Below are positions 5,743 through 6,751 of a stretch of DNA of 6,751 bases, piece by piece. Below the pieces are notes generated by a model. That model was not told where the DNA came from. It was given only the letters and a program-made list of their open reading frames with translations, and did not search any database. Within the stretch, counting starts at the first letter, position 1. Every line of letters begins with the position of its first letter. This DNA is from Treponema sp. Its GTDB lineage: Bacteria > Spirochaetota > Spirochaetia > Treponematales > Breznakiellaceae. The DNA lies in assembly GCA_031257695.1 (NCBI GenBank), contig JAIROB010000252.1:1-6751 (forward strand), written 5' to 3'. The position numbers were made by a program, and so were the translations under genes.

Positions 5743-6282
5743 ATGAAAATTACAGGAAACAAACATCCGGTTATGACAGACAGGCGTATAGCGGAATTAC
5801 AGGATTTTGAAACAAAAGATTTCAGCGACTGCCCGGCACAAACCCCGGAACAATTAACGGAATTCAAACCCAAATACCCCGATGACAGACTATACAGACC
5901 GGTAAAAAAGATCGTGCAAATTCGCCTTGACGCTGATGTGCTAGAATGGCTGAAACAAGCCGGTCCAGGATATCAAACGCGGGCAAATGCCATTCTTAGA
6001 CAAGCCATGTTACATGGCGCAGTAATGAGCCCGGGCCGAAGGACAGGGGGAACAGCCGGGAACACCGCCACGCCAATGGCGGCGACGCAGGTGATGGCGG
6101 GAATTATGACATTGCGACACCAGAAGACGGCGAAGAGATTGCAGAGGGAGATTTCTTCGCCTATATCTTTTTTGACAGAAAGAGGGATCCCCTGTTCTGT
6201 ATCACTCATGGGATTTTTTATAAAAATACACCTTGTAAAGAGCCATTACGCCATTCATCCATATTGTCCTTATTCGGTGTAA
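5743..6282 (+). CDS. brnA: BrnA-type antitoxin (DUF4415) with aberrant C-terminal run-on
   Basis: The first 92 or so residues match the BrnA antitoxin family, ribbon-helix-helix proteins that neutralise BrnT RNase toxins and repress their own operon. The key stretch is IVQIRLDADVLEWLKQAG (57-74) then GYQTRANAILRQAM (76-89); upstream lies FSDCPAQTPEQLTEFKPKY (27-45), a linker that fits antitoxins of this type. Family members normally stop near residue 90-100. Here the frame continues to 6282 (179 residues in all) with a Gly/Ala/Thr-rich low-complexity part and a hydrophobic tail unlike any domain I recognise, and overlaps the end of the opposite-strand epimerase gene by 13 bases. The start is ATG 5743, with AAGGA at 5730-5734 eight bases upstream. 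No BrnT gene is present on either side, so this is an orphan, probably decaying at its 3' end. The antitoxin part is well supported; the tail may not be functional. Confidence 0.75.
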   Translation: MKITGNKHPVMTDRRIAELQDFETKDFSDCPAQTPEQLTEFKPKYPDDRLYRPVKKIVQIRLDADVLEWLKQAGPGYQTRANAILRQAMLHGAVMSPGRRTGGTAGNTATPMAATQVMAGIMTLRHQKTAKRLQREISSPISFLTERGIPCSVSLMGFFIKIHLVKSHYAIHPYCPYSV

Positions 6283-6751
6283 AACACCTGATCGGTTATT
6301 TTATTGACAAACTCGTATTTGATGGTCCGCTCAAGCCCTTCGGCAAGGCCTACCGGCGGCTGGAATTCCGTATTTCGTATATTGGCGGCTTCAAACATGG
6401 TGTTAGCGCAAAACTTTTTCACCCGGATTGAACTGATGGAAAACTTTTTATGCGATATTTTTGCCAGCAAGTCAAAACAGAGGCCGCCAGTTAAACCGAT
6501 CCAATAGGGCCAGTGGAACAGGCTTTCGGATTTCCCCAAGGCACGGCGTACAGCGGCAACTAGGGTATTCATGTCAAAATCAGGTTTGTCGATATAATTG
6601 AACAGATGTTCGCCGGGAAGATTATGCAGATTGTATTCGATAAAGGCGGCGACATTTTCAACATACGCCATGGACTTGACATTCGTCCCCTTCCCCACCA
6701 TGAGGAATTTACCTCCCGCAATTTGACGCAGCAGGTTATACACATTCCCCC
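6270..6751 (-). CDS. NAD-dependent epimerase/dehydratase, C-terminal part (gene continues beyond the window)
   Basis: About 159 residues of the C-terminal half of an extended SDR-type nucleotide-sugar epimerase/dehydratase, an enzyme class that supplies sugars for surface polysaccharides. Visible text includes GNVYNLLRQIAGGKFLMVGK, KSMAYVENVAAFIEYNL (the substrate-binding segment with the family's Y-V-x-N/D-V motif), FNYIDKPDFDMNTLV, FSISSIRVKKFCANTMF and the closing PPVGLAEGLERTIKYEF. The Rossmann Gly motif and the YxxxK catalytic pair lie upstream, outside the window. The frame is open to the right edge and the GTG at 6741-6743 is an internal Val codon rather than a start. The exact substrate cannot be told from this part. 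No clear terminator follows the stop, and the end overlaps the BrnA run-on from the other strand. No damage is visible. Confidence 0.85.
   Translation of the reverse strand, partial: GNVYNLLRQIAGGKFLMVGKGTNVKSMAYVENVAAFIEYNLHNLPGEHLFNYIDKPDFDMNTLVAAVRRALGKSESLFHWPYWIGLTGGLCFDLLAKISHKKFSISSIRVKKFCANTMFEAANIRNTEFQPPVGLAEGLERTIKYEFVNKITDQVFYTE

Noticed and set aside
5685..5822. Possible remnant of a BrnT toxin end in the frame overlapping the brnA start (KRIYHKERYNEN)
   Set aside because: A faint likeness to the Lys/Arg-rich BrnT end, but no core residues are present and the frame opens only at 5685; too weak to call.
6205..6235. Terminator for the epimerase gene at the A/T-rich TTTTTTATAAAAA segment
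   Set aside because: The inverted repeat is purely A/T with no GC stem before the T-run, so it does not meet the pattern of an intrinsic terminator.

Overview
The window most likely comes from a host-associated spirochaete of the Treponema type. The left two thirds carry a GC-rich plus-strand block in the order M23 peptidase, bactofilin, YaaR-family protein, PSP1/RicT-family protein, and the protein sequences look treponemal. This is an inference from protein character and gene order; no rRNA or other taxonomic marker is present.

Left edge (1-436): the 3' part of an IS30-family transposase gene, broken by an in-frame stop and a large internal deletion, followed by about 140 bases that hold a possible promoter and the ribosome-binding site of the next gene. 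Core block (437-3445, plus strand): four tightly packed genes that look like one operon. The first two form a recognised functional pair, a membrane-anchored cell-wall endopeptidase and a cytoskeletal bactofilin scaffold. The next two are the spirochaete counterparts of Bacillus YaaR and YaaT/RicT. The RicT-like gene is broken by a single -1 frameshift near 3022, which separates its N-terminal half from the cysteine-rich half. This is either a real lesion or a one-base sequence error.

Middle (3446-5302): a cluster of three GC-rich hairpins lies between convergent genes, and one of them makes a good minus-strand terminator. It is followed by a large minus-strand gene for an AAA-type ATPase with a C-terminal PD-(D/E)XK nuclease-like domain. 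A 16-base palindrome sits immediately upstream of its start, and beyond that lies the terminator of the next gene.

Right (5303-6751): an accessory, partly decayed region. It holds a truncated second ATPase of the AAA_14 type with a good promoter that predicts a nearly leaderless mRNA, and a pair of exact 15-base direct repeats 32 bases apart in the divergent intergenic region. A BrnA-type antitoxin gene follows with no BrnT toxin beside it and an abnormal C-terminal run-on. Last is the 3' part of a minus-strand NAD-dependent sugar epimerase/dehydratase gene that leaves the window at the right edge.

Taken together, a conserved envelope-morphogenesis and RNA-metabolism operon is flanked on both sides by mobile or accessory DNA (IS30 remnant, two unrelated P-loop ATPase genes, orphan antitoxin). 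I saw no tRNA, rRNA, CRISPR array or riboswitch. No clearly new system is proven. The best candidates for follow-up are the peptidase/bactofilin/YaaR/RicT operon, the ATPase-nuclease gene with its palindrome, and the repeat-controlled divergent ATPase/antitoxin region.
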